Source of the DNA: Pseudomonadota bacterium
GTDB taxonomy: Bacteria > Myxococcota_A > Polyangia > Haliangiales > Haliangiaceae
Assembly (NCBI GenBank): GCA_023428295.1
Contig: JAEYYV010000234.1
Location: 1 to 64,000 of the forward strand
Length of the DNA stretch: 64,000 bases
Reading direction: 5' to 3'
Shown piece by piece: positions 37,275-45,728 of this stretch; the first letter of the stretch is position 1; every line of letters begins with the position of its first letter. The notes beneath the pieces were generated by a model, which was not told the DNA's origin, ran no database searches, and worked only from the letters and a program-made list of their open reading frames with translations. The position numbers and the translations under genes are program-made.

Positions 37275-38618
37275 TCAGCTCCCGCAGCTGATCGTGGTGA
37301 ACGTGTTGGCCGGCGCGGGTTGCGTGCGCGCGACATCGAGACGGAAGCCCGATGCGCACGCGGCGTCAGCTTCGATCGCGTAGCACGTGGTCGCTCCGCC
37401 ACCGCACTTCGCGATCGGCACCGCCGCCTCGGAGCCTGTCTCGTCGACGACGATGCATTGCTCGGTGGGAGCGATCGCGCGGTAGAGGCAGCGATCGCCG
37501 ACGATGAGCCGCTCGAGCTCGCCACCGATGGACGCCGCGGCGGGTGCGAGGTTGGCGCTGCAGATCGTCTCGCGAACATGCGCGCCCTCGAACTCGTCGA
37601 CGAACGCGGCGAGGCGCACCGCCGGATCAGCGGCCGCGCTCATGCCCGTGGTGTCGTTGTACACGCACGCGTGGCTGATCGTCGGTTGCGGCGCCCCACC
37701 GCCGGGAGGAGACCGCAGCTCCACCGCGACGGCGTCGGCCGGCGCGACGATCGCAGCGAGCATCAGCTTCCGCGGATCGTTGCCCTTCGCGGCGAGCGCG
37801 GCGGCGCGATACGGCGCGACCTCGTCGACGAGCTCCGAGGTCTGACGCGGCCGACACGCGGACTTCGCGCCGACTTCGGTGACCGTGTCGGGCGAGCACT
37901 CGACGCCAAAGCGGAAGCAGCGAAACGACTGCAGCGCACCGAGCGACGCGCTCTCGGGGCCAAAGAACGTCGAGCTGCGTACGGAACAGTCGTCCTCGTC
38001 GGAGAGGATCACGATCGCGAGGCTCGCTTCGGGCCGCACGAATCCGTTGTTCGACGGGTTCTCGAGCGCCTCCTTCGTGGCGCGTAGCGTTTGCTCGAAG
38101 CCGCAACCAGCGGCGCCGAGCTTCACCTGCGTGCCGAGCGCGTCGACGAGCGCGCCGTTGTAGTTCGGTTGGCCGCCGCGCGGATGCTGCAAGAAGTTCA
38201 CGGTGGCCGACGCGCGTAACACGTTGGGCTGCACGACGAACGCGCCGTTCTTCCCACGCTGCGCGCAGCCCCCATTGCCGACCTGGCCGATGCTCGGACC
38301 GGGCGTGGCATCGGCGCTCGACGACACGCCCATGTCGGTCGAGACCACGGCGATCTGCAGATCCGGCAAGCCACCATCGAACGCCTCGAGCTTCGCAACC
38401 AGCTGCGGGAACGTGCTCGCGAGCGCGAGCTGCTTGTCGAGCATGGATGGCGAGTCATCGATCACGAGCATCAAGTCCAGCGGGCGTGGCGCCGCCGGAA
38501 ACGTCGCGACCCGCTCGAACGAGCTCGGGTTCGCATCCATCTCGTGGAGTGGTGGCGTGTCACACGCCGCTACCAGCACGAGCACCCACACCGATCGCAT
38601 AGCTATTCGAGTTCCCAT
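37275..38618 (-). CDS. VWA-domain lipoprotein
   Basis: 447 residues. Lipoprotein signal with cysteine near residue 19 (SVWVLVLVAACDT). A von Willebrand factor A domain starts about residue 47: DLMLVIDDSPSMLDKQLALA has the MIDAS DxSxS in the form DDSPS, and VILSDEDDCS supplies the later acidic site. A Cys-rich C-terminus follows (GDRCLYRAIAPTEQC, TCYAIEADAACASGF). VWA proteins use a bound metal to grip ligands; many myxobacterial outer-surface proteins have this layout. Start ATG 38618; ATG 38600 would give a more compact signal. It converges with the TM2 protein two bases apart. Confidence 0.85.
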   Translation of the reverse strand: MGTRIAMRSVWVLVLVAACDTPPLHEMDANPSSFERVATFPAAPRPLDLMLVIDDSPSMLDKQLALASTFPQLVAKLEAFDGGLPDLQIAVVSTDMGVSSSADATPGPSIGQVGNGGCAQRGKNGAFVVQPNVLRASATVNFLQHPRGGQPNYNGALVDALGTQVKLGAAGCGFEQTLRATKEALENPSNNGFVRPEASLAIVILSDEDDCSVRSSTFFGPESASLGALQSFRCFRFGVECSPDTVTEVGAKSACRPRQTSELVDEVAPYRAAALAAKGNDPRKLMLAAIVAPADAVAVELRSPPGGGAPQPTISHACVYNDTTGMSAAADPAVRLAAFVDEFEGAHVRETICSANLAPAAASIGGELERLIVGDRCLYRAIAPTEQCIVVDETGSEAAVPIAKCGGGATTCYAIEADAACASGFRLDVARTQPAPANTFTTISCGS

Positions 38619-38776
38619 CGTGGGGCTCGCACGTAGCAGCGACCGTGCCGCGAGCTAACGTGCGGGAACTGCGAGGTGCCTGCGGGCAACCGCCGAGACA
38701 CGACCGTCGCGGAAGAGCCACAGGTTCGCCGCATGATCGTGATGTCTCGGGGCCTGCCACCGCGCCGGGTCGCAGA

Positions 38777-39610
38777 TCAGTAGGACGTGCCGGCTTGGTT
38801 CACGGTGACCGCAACCATGCCGATCGGCTCGCCCGATCCACCCTCGTTCGCGCGGTACTCGTAGTCGATGCGCACGCGTCGCCACGCCACGTGGACACCG
38901 ACCCGCCAGCCGAGCTGCCACCCGGCGCCGTAGCCGCTGGGGATCGCGAGTGCGTCGCTCAGCACGTGGAAGCGCATCGCGGCGATCTCCGCGTGCGCGC
39001 CGAGCTCGACGCTGCCCGCGCGCGTGCGAACGCGACCGCCGACGGCGGCGTCGACGAACGTGACGCCCGTGCCGATCGAGGCCTGCGCGTCGAGCGCCGC
39101 GTAGGCCTGTGCGGGATCGATCCCCTCGCTCGCGAGAGCGCGCGCACCGACGAGCGCACCGTACGCGCGCGATTCTGGATAGCGACTCGCGAGCCCTTCG
39201 CCGAGCAGGCTGCCGCAGTGGCACAGCCGGTGGAACGCGTTCTGGTAGTAGCGTCCGCCCCAGTTGCCGGTGGCGACCGATCCCGCGCGGCCCGTGAGCG
39301 TGAGCGAACGAAGTAACGGCGTTCCCCACGTCTTCTCGACGGTGCCGACGATCTCCACGAGATCCTGACGGCGATCACCCGGACGAAAGTCGCCATAGCC
39401 CTCGGTGACGAGCCGATCGAGCCAGCGCCCGCCGAGCACGAGGCCGCGATAGGGACGCCAGAACGCGACCTCGAGATCGTTCGTGAAGCCGACGTCGTCG
39501 ATCGGCGGAGCGAGCTCCGTGAACACGTCGTTGCGGATCGTGAACCGCAGATCCGCACGCGCAGACGACGTGCTCGCGACGACAGCGATCGCCGCGAGCG
39601 CGTGCTTCAT
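38777..39610 (-). CDS. outer-membrane beta-barrel protein, possible LpxR-like lipid A deacylase
   Basis: 277 residues with a Sec signal (MKHALAAIAVVASTSSARAD). The mature start RFTIRNDVFTELAPPIDDVG, then FTNDLEV, resembles LpxR (EN-D near the start, DDRxYTNGL pattern), and FHRLCHCGSLLGEGLAS lies where LpxR has its catalytic histidine region. The rest is Tyr/Gly/Arg-rich amphipathic strands ending in TSY, consistent with a barrel. The LpxR link is weak and the catalytic residues cannot be proved by eye. The start codon overlaps the stop of the M16 gene as ATGA, so it is co-translated with the two peptidases. Confidence 0.6.
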   Translation of the reverse strand: MKHALAAIAVVASTSSARADLRFTIRNDVFTELAPPIDDVGFTNDLEVAFWRPYRGLVLGGRWLDRLVTEGYGDFRPGDRRQDLVEIVGTVEKTWGTPLLRSLTLTGRAGSVATGNWGGRYYQNAFHRLCHCGSLLGEGLASRYPESRAYGALVGARALASEGIDPAQAYAALDAQASIGTGVTFVDAAVGGRVRTRAGSVELGAHAEIAAMRFHVLSDALAIPSGYGAGWQLGWRVGVHVAWRRVRIDYEYRANEGGSGEPIGMVAVTVNQAGTSY

Positions 39611-41853
39611 TGCGCCGGCGCCGGCTTCTCGAACACCGTCGGGTCAACCTTCGGGTCGAACTCGACGGACTTGATCTCGAGCTCCGTCGCACGCGCCTGT
39701 GCGCCGGTGCCCTTGCTCGTGTGCTTGTGCGCGACCTTGATGCCGTTCACGACGCGATAGTCGGAGAACTCCGTGGACTCGGAGCTTCCGCCAGCGTCGT
39801 AGGACATGCGCGTGACGAGCTTGGTCTTCTTGTTGATGTACAGCGACACCGTGATGCGATCGTCGGGCGTCTTCAGCTTGACCACGCTGTGCGGCGCACC
39901 GGCGATCGTCTCGTCGGCACCCGGCGACAACTTCGACGCAGGATCGGCTGCCTTCAACAGGATCAGCTCGGGTTCGCGCCAGCGCTCGAACTCGATCTGC
40001 TGTTGGTCTACCGCGCCGATGTCTTGCATCGTCAGCTTGCCCGTCTTGGGATCCTTCGCCTGCACCCAACCTTTGGATCCGTCGACGGTGATGATGACGT
40101 TCTGCTGGCCGCCCGCGATGATCGCGTTGATGCGGATCTTGTCGGGCAACACGAACAGGCGCTCGGTCTCGACGGGAACCACCTGCGGACCGAACGACGT
40201 CGTGCCCACCGCGACGAGCTTCAGCGCTTTGATCGCCGCGAGCTTCGCCTTGCCACCCTTGGCGACGAGCGCTTCGTCGACCAGCTTGCGCGCCGCCGCG
40301 ACCGCCTTGGGATCCGCCGGCGCCTCGGGCTGCTGGACCTCTGGCGTCACCGGCTCCGCGAACGAGACCTTCTCGTAGCGCCAACCGTCCTTCTTGAGCA
40401 GCGGCTCGAGATCCTTCGCGTCGCCCACCATCACGATCACGTACGCGCGCGGGTCGAGGATCTCCGACGCGGCGCGCTTTGCCGACGCGACGTCGACCTT
40501 GCCGACCGCGACGGGATAGTTCGCCAAGTACTCCTTGCCGAAGCCGTGCAGCTCCGCACCGATTAGCGCGGAGCCCACGTCACCCGCGCTCTGGAAGCGC
40601 AGTCCGTATCCGCCCGCGATGTTCGCGATCGCTTGCGTGACCTCGGCTTGCGTCGGACCGTTCTTGGCCATCTTCGCGATCTCGCCGAGCAGGAGCTTCG
40701 TGGTGTTCACCGCCTCGGCGTTTCGCGTGAACGTCGTCGCGACAAAGCTGCCCTTGTCGAGGTTTCGATCGAAGCTCGTCGATGCGCCATAGGTCTTGCC
40801 ACCCTCGACGCGCACGACCTTCATCATGCGCGAGCTGAACGCGCCGCCACCGAGCGTGTAGTTCCACACCAGCGTGTCGAAGAACCGCGGGTCCGTGTGC
40901 TTGATGCCGAACTGCGCCACGCGAATGTGCGTCTGCGTTTGGCCCGGTTTGTCGACGAGACGGATGCGCGAGCCCGACAAGCTCGGCTCCGCGTACTGCG
41001 GCGCCGGCGGCACCGGGCCCTTCGCCCACTTGCCGAACGAGCGCTCGAGATCGCCCTTGAGCTTCGCCGTATCGACATCGCCCGTCACGACGAGCATCGC
41101 GTTGCTCGGCACGAACCACGTCTTGTGCCACGCGACGAGCGCATCGCGATCGATCGCGGAGACCGAGGCCTCGCTATCGATCCAACCACGCACGTGGTCA
41201 TTGCCCCACAAGAGGTTCTGCACGTGTGCCGATGCGAGCGCGCCCGCGTCGTCGAGGCGCTGGCGCACGCGCGCGAGCATTCCGTCCTTCACCTTTGCCA
41301 GCTCGTCGGCGGGGAACGTCGGCTGCGTAATCATCTCGGGCACCAGCTCGAGGCACGTCGACGTGTTTCGCGCGAGCGCACTGCACGAGACGAGCGTCGC
41401 TTCGAACGTGGCGTTCGCGGCGATCGTGCCGCCGACGAAATCGATCGCCTTCGCGAGGGCCAGCGCGTTCCGCTTCTTCGTGCCCTTCACGAGCATCGTC
41501 GCGACCGCCTCGGACACACCGAGGCGCGCGCGGGGCTCGTGGATGCGTCCCGCTTTGATCGCGAGCTGCATCGACACGACCGGCAAGCGATCGCTCTTGA
41601 TCACGTAGACCTTCAGGCCATTCGCGAGCGTCATCTCGTCGATCTTCGGCAGCGTGACCGGCGTGGGCTCCTTGGCCGCTGGCGGTTGGATCAAGTCCGT
41701 CCGGCCGGACCACGCGTCGGTGGCGGGTTTGTTGGGCTGCGTCGGCTTCGCGGTGTTCGAATCACCATCGCCGGGCAGAACGGGTACCGGAGCAGGCGCG
41801 GGCTTGGGTCCGCACGCAGCGACGACAACGAGTGCAGCGAGAATTGCGCGCAT
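39607..41853 (-). CDS. inactive M16 peptidase homologue with LolA-like C-terminal domain
   Basis: 748 residues from ATG 41853: lipoprotein signal (MRAILAALVVVAAC), Pro-rich linker, then two M16 domains. The zinc motif HxxEH is absent: the site reads RLGVSEAVATM, keeping only the glutamate, so it cannot bind zinc normally. The second domain keeps SLSGSRIRLVDKPGQTQTHI and FSSRMMKVVRVEGGKTYGAS. After about residue 500 there is an extra beta-rich domain of about 240 residues (IIAGGQQNVIITVDGSKGWV, LYINKKTKLVTRMSYD) resembling the LolA/LolB fold. It would pair with the active M16 protein encoded upstream (gap two bases), like the alpha/beta subunits of mitochondrial processing peptidase. Confidence 0.88.
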   Translation of the reverse strand: MRAILAALVVVAACGPKPAPAPVPVLPGDGDSNTAKPTQPNKPATDAWSGRTDLIQPPAAKEPTPVTLPKIDEMTLANGLKVYVIKSDRLPVVSMQLAIKAGRIHEPRARLGVSEAVATMLVKGTKKRNALALAKAIDFVGGTIAANATFEATLVSCSALARNTSTCLELVPEMITQPTFPADELAKVKDGMLARVRQRLDDAGALASAHVQNLLWGNDHVRGWIDSEASVSAIDRDALVAWHKTWFVPSNAMLVVTGDVDTAKLKGDLERSFGKWAKGPVPPAPQYAEPSLSGSRIRLVDKPGQTQTHIRVAQFGIKHTDPRFFDTLVWNYTLGGGAFSSRMMKVVRVEGGKTYGASTSFDRNLDKGSFVATTFTRNAEAVNTTKLLLGEIAKMAKNGPTQAEVTQAIANIAGGYGLRFQSAGDVGSALIGAELHGFGKEYLANYPVAVGKVDVASAKRAASEILDPRAYVIVMVGDAKDLEPLLKKDGWRYEKVSFAEPVTPEVQQPEAPADPKAVAAARKLVDEALVAKGGKAKLAAIKALKLVAVGTTSFGPQVVPVETERLFVLPDKIRINAIIAGGQQNVIITVDGSKGWVQAKDPKTGKLTMQDIGAVDQQQIEFERWREPELILLKAADPASKLSPGADETIAGAPHSVVKLKTPDDRITVSLYINKKTKLVTRMSYDAGGSSESTEFSDYRVVNGIKVAHKHTSKGTGAQARATELEIKSVEFDPKVDPTVFEKPAPAQ

Positions 41854-41855
41854 GA

Positions 41856-43208
41856 TCAGCGCCCCTTCGGCGGAATCACCACGATCGTGGCGAGGTCGGA
41901 GGTCAGGTAGGTCTTCACCACGCGCTGGACATCCGCGACGGTGACCTTCTCGATCTGATCGACATCGCCCATGAACGACGTCGGGCTCCCCGTGAGGATC
42001 CACGAGCGACCGATCGCTTCGGCGAGCCCCTGCGCGTTCTCGAGCGAGAACACGAAGCCGGCCTGCACCTGGTTCTTCGCTTTGCGTAGCTCGTCGGCCT
42101 TGGGTCCCGCTGCACCCAGCTTCTTCACCTCGTCGAGGATCGCCGCCTCGACGGGCGCCGCTTGCGCGGGATCGAGATACGCGCCGAGCGCGATCGTCAT
42201 GCCCGGGTGCTCGCGCACGAGCGACTCCATGCCGCCGTCGAGTGCGAGGGGGCGCTTCGTCGTGGGATCGACCGCCTTGAGCCGTACCTTCAAGCGCGAC
42301 GACTCACCCGCGCCGAGGATGATCGACGCGACCTGCAGCGCGTAGATGTCCTTCTTCTCCTTCGCAGCCGGGATGTGCCAGCCGACGAGCGTCAGCCCGA
42401 TCTGTCCCGGCTCGACGGTCTCTTTGCGTTGCGAGGTTTGCTTTGGCTCGTCGGTGGGCGTTGCCTTGCGCGGCGGCTCGGCTCCTCGGGGGATGGTCCC
42501 GAACCACTTCTCCGCGGAGGCCTTCACGTCGGCGCTGGTCGTTTTTCCGACGACAACGAGCATCGCGTTGTTCGGTTGGTAGTACGCGTCGTAGAAGGTC
42601 TTCAGATCGTCGATGCCGGTCGCATCGAGATCGCCGAGCGTGCCGCCTGCGGTCCACGCGTACGGGTGCTTCGTGAACGCGATCTCCAAGAAGCGCAGGA
42701 AGCCCTTCGCGATCGGCGAGTTTTCCTGCTGGCGAATCTCTTCCTTCACGACCTCCTTCTCCGCGCCGATCATCTCGGGACGGAACAGGAGGCCGCGCAT
42801 GCGCTCCGCTTCGAGCTGCAACGCGAAGTCGAGATGATCCGACGGCAACGTGTTGATGTAGTGCGTCGCGTCTTCGTCGGTCTGCGCGTTCACGTAGCCG
42901 CCGAGGCCGTTGATGAACTGTGCATGCGCTTCGGGACGCAGATGCTTGGTCCCCTTGAACAGCATGTGCTCGAACATGTGGGCCGAGCCGCGGCGGTTGC
43001 GTTGCTCGTCCTTACTGCCGGCGCGGTACCAGACCTGGACGGCGACAACCGGGGCCGCATCGGTCGGAAGTACGGCAACCGACAGGCCATTTTCCAGCTG
43101 AAAGGTCTCGATCGACGGCAGCTTTGCGATGGCGGGCTTGGGTTGAGCCCGGACAGACGTGGGGGTGATCGCGAGAATTACGGGCGCGATCGCGAGCAGT
43201 CGAAGCAT
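41856..43208 (-). CDS. M16 family zinc peptidase, active subunit
   Basis: 450 residues. Signal peptide MLRLLAIAPVILAITPTSVR-A, then the pitrilysin/processing-peptidase fold. The zinc motif is intact: GSAHMFEHMLFKG (HMFEH, H77, E80, H81) and the downstream glutamate is in the VVKEEIRQQENSP helix. The second domain has GAGESSRLKVRLKAVDPTT-like contacts and FSLENAQGLAEAIGRS. Periplasmic or surface peptide degradation is likely, in partnership with the inactive homologue immediately downstream. First gene of a three-gene run (43208-38777). The spacer to the next plus-strand gene is AT-rich and should hold divergent promoters, but I could not define boxes. Confidence 0.94.
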   Translation of the reverse strand: MLRLLAIAPVILAITPTSVRAQPKPAIAKLPSIETFQLENGLSVAVLPTDAAPVVAVQVWYRAGSKDEQRNRRGSAHMFEHMLFKGTKHLRPEAHAQFINGLGGYVNAQTDEDATHYINTLPSDHLDFALQLEAERMRGLLFRPEMIGAEKEVVKEEIRQQENSPIAKGFLRFLEIAFTKHPYAWTAGGTLGDLDATGIDDLKTFYDAYYQPNNAMLVVVGKTTSADVKASAEKWFGTIPRGAEPPRKATPTDEPKQTSQRKETVEPGQIGLTLVGWHIPAAKEKKDIYALQVASIILGAGESSRLKVRLKAVDPTTKRPLALDGGMESLVREHPGMTIALGAYLDPAQAAPVEAAILDEVKKLGAAGPKADELRKAKNQVQAGFVFSLENAQGLAEAIGRSWILTGSPTSFMGDVDQIEKVTVADVQRVVKTYLTSDLATIVVIPPKGR

Positions 43209-43468
43209 GACTTCTCCTTGAAACGTGCGCGGACACTACCAAGCCGTGTCGCTACGGCCGAGCGTGTTGCCATAGATCGGACCGAGTCACGCGCACTTAC
43301 GGTTGCCATCGCCTAAGTAAAGGATTCCCCTAACCGAGAGTTCACCTTAATCGAAATCTTACCGGTTGACTGGAATCCGTTCCTGGCCCAGAGTGGGCTC
43401 ACATCAACAGCGGCACTTGCCGCGTATTACGAAGGTGGTTGTTGTGGCACGCATGCAAACAGGTTCTC

Positions 43469-43474
43469 AGGAGG
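43469..43474 (+). promoter_or_regulatory. strong Shine-Dalgarno AGGAGG
   Basis: aggagg eight bases before ATG 43483. It decides the start against the upstream in-frame ATG at 43453 and the longer frame from 43366; such a full consensus is rare in this window. Confidence 0.7.
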
Positions 43475-43482
43475 ATGGGCGG

Positions 43483-43677
43483 ATGATCGACGTTACGGGC
43501 GTCAAGGTCTTCTCGGCGACCAAGGCCAAAGAGCGCGAGCTCCTCGGAGAGCTCATCACCGACTGGATTCGGTCCCACCCGGACCATGAAATCGTCGACA
43601 AGATCGTCACGCAGAGCTCGGACTCCGAGTTCCACTGCCTGACCATCACGCTCTTCTACAAGCACACGAAGGCCTGA
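43483..43677 (+). CDS. small protein of unknown function
   Basis: 64 residues: MIDVTGVKVFSATKAKEREL, then helical ITDWIRSHPDHEIVDKIV and a final beta segment FHCLTITLFYKHTK. It looks like a compact alpha/beta fold, cytoplasmic, without signal or metal motif (one cysteine). The consensus ribosome binding site suggests strong translation. It precedes rpsU by 65 bp on the same strand and could be co-transcribed with it. I do not recognise the family. Confidence 0.7.
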   Translation: MIDVTGVKVFSATKAKERELLGELITDWIRSHPDHEIVDKIVTQSSDSEFHCLTITLFYKHTKA

Positions 43678-43742
43678 TCCGAACACCTGTTCGTCGTCGC
43701 TCTTGACCGGGCTCCGGCGATCAGGTACCCACTCCCCTTCCT

Positions 43743-43970
43743 ATGGAGAACTCGTTCGGAAAGCCCGTCGAAGTCGAGGTTCGCGACAGCCTCGAGAAGG
43801 CGATGAAGATCCTCAAGCAGAAGATGTCGAAGGAAGGCATCCTGCAGGAGCTGAAGCGTCGCCGCTTCTACGAGAAGCCCAGCGTGAAGAAGAAGAGGAA
43901 GACGCGCGAAGCTCGCAAGCGTCTTCGCCGCGAGATGAAGCGCCGCGTGGCTCCGGCCCCGACGCGCTGA
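43743..43970 (+). CDS. rpsU: 30S ribosomal protein S21
   Basis: 75 residues. S21 is a small, very basic protein near the 3' end of 16S rRNA, involved in initiation. It begins MENSFGKPVEVEVRDSLEKA, then MKILKQKMSKEGILQELKRR and FYEKPSVKKKRKTREARKRL, matching the S21 core. The tail is Arg-rich with a short PAPTR end. ATG 43743 lacks a strong ribosome binding site. An intrinsic terminator follows at 44009-44043, before prmA. Confidence 0.96.
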   Translation: MENSFGKPVEVEVRDSLEKAMKILKQKMSKEGILQELKRRRFYEKPSVKKKRKTREARKRLRREMKRRVAPAPTR

Positions 43971-44008
43971 GCTCGCACTCGTATCTTCCGTTCGTTCTCT
44001 GACGTTGT

Positions 44009-44043
44009 CGCGCGCTCCGATCACCGGTGCGCGCGTTTTCGTT
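44009..44043 (+). terminator. intrinsic terminator after rpsU
   Basis: cgcgcgc (44009-44015) pairs with gcgcgcg (44029-44035), with an inner ccg/cgg pairing, followed by ttttcgttt. It is a GC-rich hairpin with a U-rich end, typical of Rho-independent termination, 38 bp past the rpsU stop. The prmA start at 44066 follows closely, so partial read-through could feed prmA-rsmE. Confidence 0.8.
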
Positions 44044-44065
44044 TCGGCTCGTGATACGAACCGGC

Positions 44066-44953
44066 ATGTCCGACACCGAGTGGGTCGAGATCGTCATTCC
44101 GGTCGGCGCGGCCGACGTCGATGACATCGCTGCGCTCGTCGCCGCTGAAGTGCCGTCCGCAGCTGCGGGCACGCAACAACGCGGTGACGAGGTCGTGTTC
44201 TGGATCGCGAAGGACTCCGCACCCGATGCGCTCGCCGAAGCGCGCGACGCCGCTACGCGGTGGGCCGCGAACGGCGCGGACCTCGATCCGTCGAGAGTTC
44301 GCATCGCGACGGCCTTGCCCGAAGCGGAGTGGCGCGACGCGTGGAAGAAGTACTTCAAGGTCTCGCGGCTGACCCGTCAGTTCGTCGTCGTGCCGTCGTG
44401 GGAGACCTATGTTGCGCACGACTCCGAGGTCGTCATCGATCTCGATCCGGGCATGGCGTTCGGCACGGGCACGCATGCATCGACGCGGCTCGTCCTCGAG
44501 GAGCTGCAAGAGCTCGCCGACGCCGAGGTCTCGCCGACGCGCATCCTCGACGTGGGCTGCGGCTCCGGCATCCTCGCGATCGCAGCCGTGAAGCGCTGGC
44601 CCGAGGCGACGTGCGTCGCGGTCGACAACGACCAGCTCGCCATCGACGCCACGCTCGACAACGCGTCCATCAACCGGTGCGCGGATCGCATCGAGCCGTC
44701 GCTCACGCCGTGCGGTGAGCTGACCGAGTCGTTTCCGCTCGTGCTCGCCAACATCCAGGCGCACGTCCTGCGCATCCTGATGACCGCGCTCGTCGAGCGC
44801 ACGGCGCCGGGCGGTACGCTGATCCTCTCCGGCTTGCTCACGCCGCAAGCACGACCGCTCGCCGACGAGTTTGTCGCTGCGGGCATGCGGCTCGTGCGCA
44901 TAAAGCCGAGCACCGACGATCCGCAGTGGTCCTCCGTGACGCTACGCCGATGA
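44066..44953 (+). CDS. prmA: ribosomal protein L11 methyltransferase
   Basis: 295 residues. PrmA uses SAM to trimethylate lysines and the N-terminus of L11. The first 100 residues are the substrate-recognition domain. The SAM-binding core is clear: LDPGMAFGTGTHASTRLVLE, then LDVGCGSGILAIAAVKRW (motif I), VDNDQLAIDATLDNASIN, and LANIQAHVLRILMTALVE (post-motif NI). ATG 44066 (MSDTEWVEIVIPV) matches the family start better than the longer frame from 44027. Its stop overlaps the rsmE start as ATGA. Confidence 0.96.
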   Translation: MSDTEWVEIVIPVGAADVDDIAALVAAEVPSAAAGTQQRGDEVVFWIAKDSAPDALAEARDAATRWAANGADLDPSRVRIATALPEAEWRDAWKKYFKVSRLTRQFVVVPSWETYVAHDSEVVIDLDPGMAFGTGTHASTRLVLEELQELADAEVSPTRILDVGCGSGILAIAAVKRWPEATCVAVDNDQLAIDATLDNASINRCADRIEPSLTPCGELTESFPLVLANIQAHVLRILMTALVERTAPGGTLILSGLLTPQARPLADEFVAAGMRLVRIKPSTDDPQWSSVTLRR

Positions 44954-45702
44954 AGATCTTCGTCGAGCCCAGCGCCCTGGCCCCGGGAACGCTCGTCGTG
45001 CGTGGCGACGAACACCACTACATCACGCGCGTTCGCCGCGCTGCAGTCGGTGACAAGGTCGACGTCTACGACGGCGAAGGTCGGCGCGCGATGGCAGACA
45101 TCACGGCGATCACCGACGACGCGATGACGCTCCACCTCTACCAGCCAAGCACGATTCCATCGAAGCAGCCGTGGACCCGCGTGCTCCTGCCGCTGATCAA
45201 GGGCGACCGCATGGACATCGCCCTCGAGAAGCTCGTCGAGGTCGGTGTCGACGAGATCGTCGTCTGGCCCGCCGCGCGCAGCGTGGTCAAGCTCGAGCCC
45301 GACCGTCGCGACGCGCGCATCGAGAAGTACCAGCTCGCGGTCCAAGCCGGCGCGCGTCAATCGGGACGTGCGCACGTGCCGACCGTGCGGTGGGTCGACT
45401 CGCTCGCCACCGCGATCGCGTCGCTCGACACGACCGCCGACGAGGCCGAACGCATGCGGCTCGTGCTCGATCCGAAAAGCACGACCCCGCTACCCGAGAC
45501 GGTGCGTCCCGGGGCGTACGAGGACTTCGACACGCTAGAGATCACGCTGGTCAGCGGACCGGAGGGCGGCTTTGCCCCCGCCGAAAACGCCGCACTCGCC
45601 CTCGCCGGCTTCGTGCCGATCGGCCTCGGACCACGTGTGCTTCGTGCCGAGACGGCTCCTGTGGTCGCCGTCGCGATCATTCGCGCCCTGACCCGCGGCT
45701 GA
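44950..45702 (+). CDS. rsmE: 16S rRNA m3U1498 methyltransferase
   Basis: 250 residues of the SPOUT superfamily (trefoil-knot methyltransferase). RsmE methylates U1498 of 16S rRNA. The N-terminal PUA-like part has VVRGDEHHYITRVRRAAVGD; the knot region has LISGPEGGFAPAENAALALA (seen as LVSGPEGGF) and LGPRVLRAETAPVVAVAII, the conserved LGPRILRaETA motif. The ATG overlaps the prmA stop by four bases, and the prmA-rsmE pairing is common in bacteria. Confidence 0.97.
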   Translation: MKIFVEPSALAPGTLVVRGDEHHYITRVRRAAVGDKVDVYDGEGRRAMADITAITDDAMTLHLYQPSTIPSKQPWTRVLLPLIKGDRMDIALEKLVEVGVDEIVVWPAARSVVKLEPDRRDARIEKYQLAVQAGARQSGRAHVPTVRWVDSLATAIASLDTTADEAERMRLVLDPKSTTPLPETVRPGAYEDFDTLEITLVSGPEGGFAPAENAALALAGFVPIGLGPRVLRAETAPVVAVAIIRALTRG

Positions 45703-45728
45703 CCACGTGCGGAGACGTTGGCGCGAGG

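Noticed and set aside
43366..43371. TTGACT as a -35 box for the small plus-strand gene
   Set aside because: No acceptable -10 at 15-19 bp spacing, so the promoter in this AT-rich spacer was left undefined.
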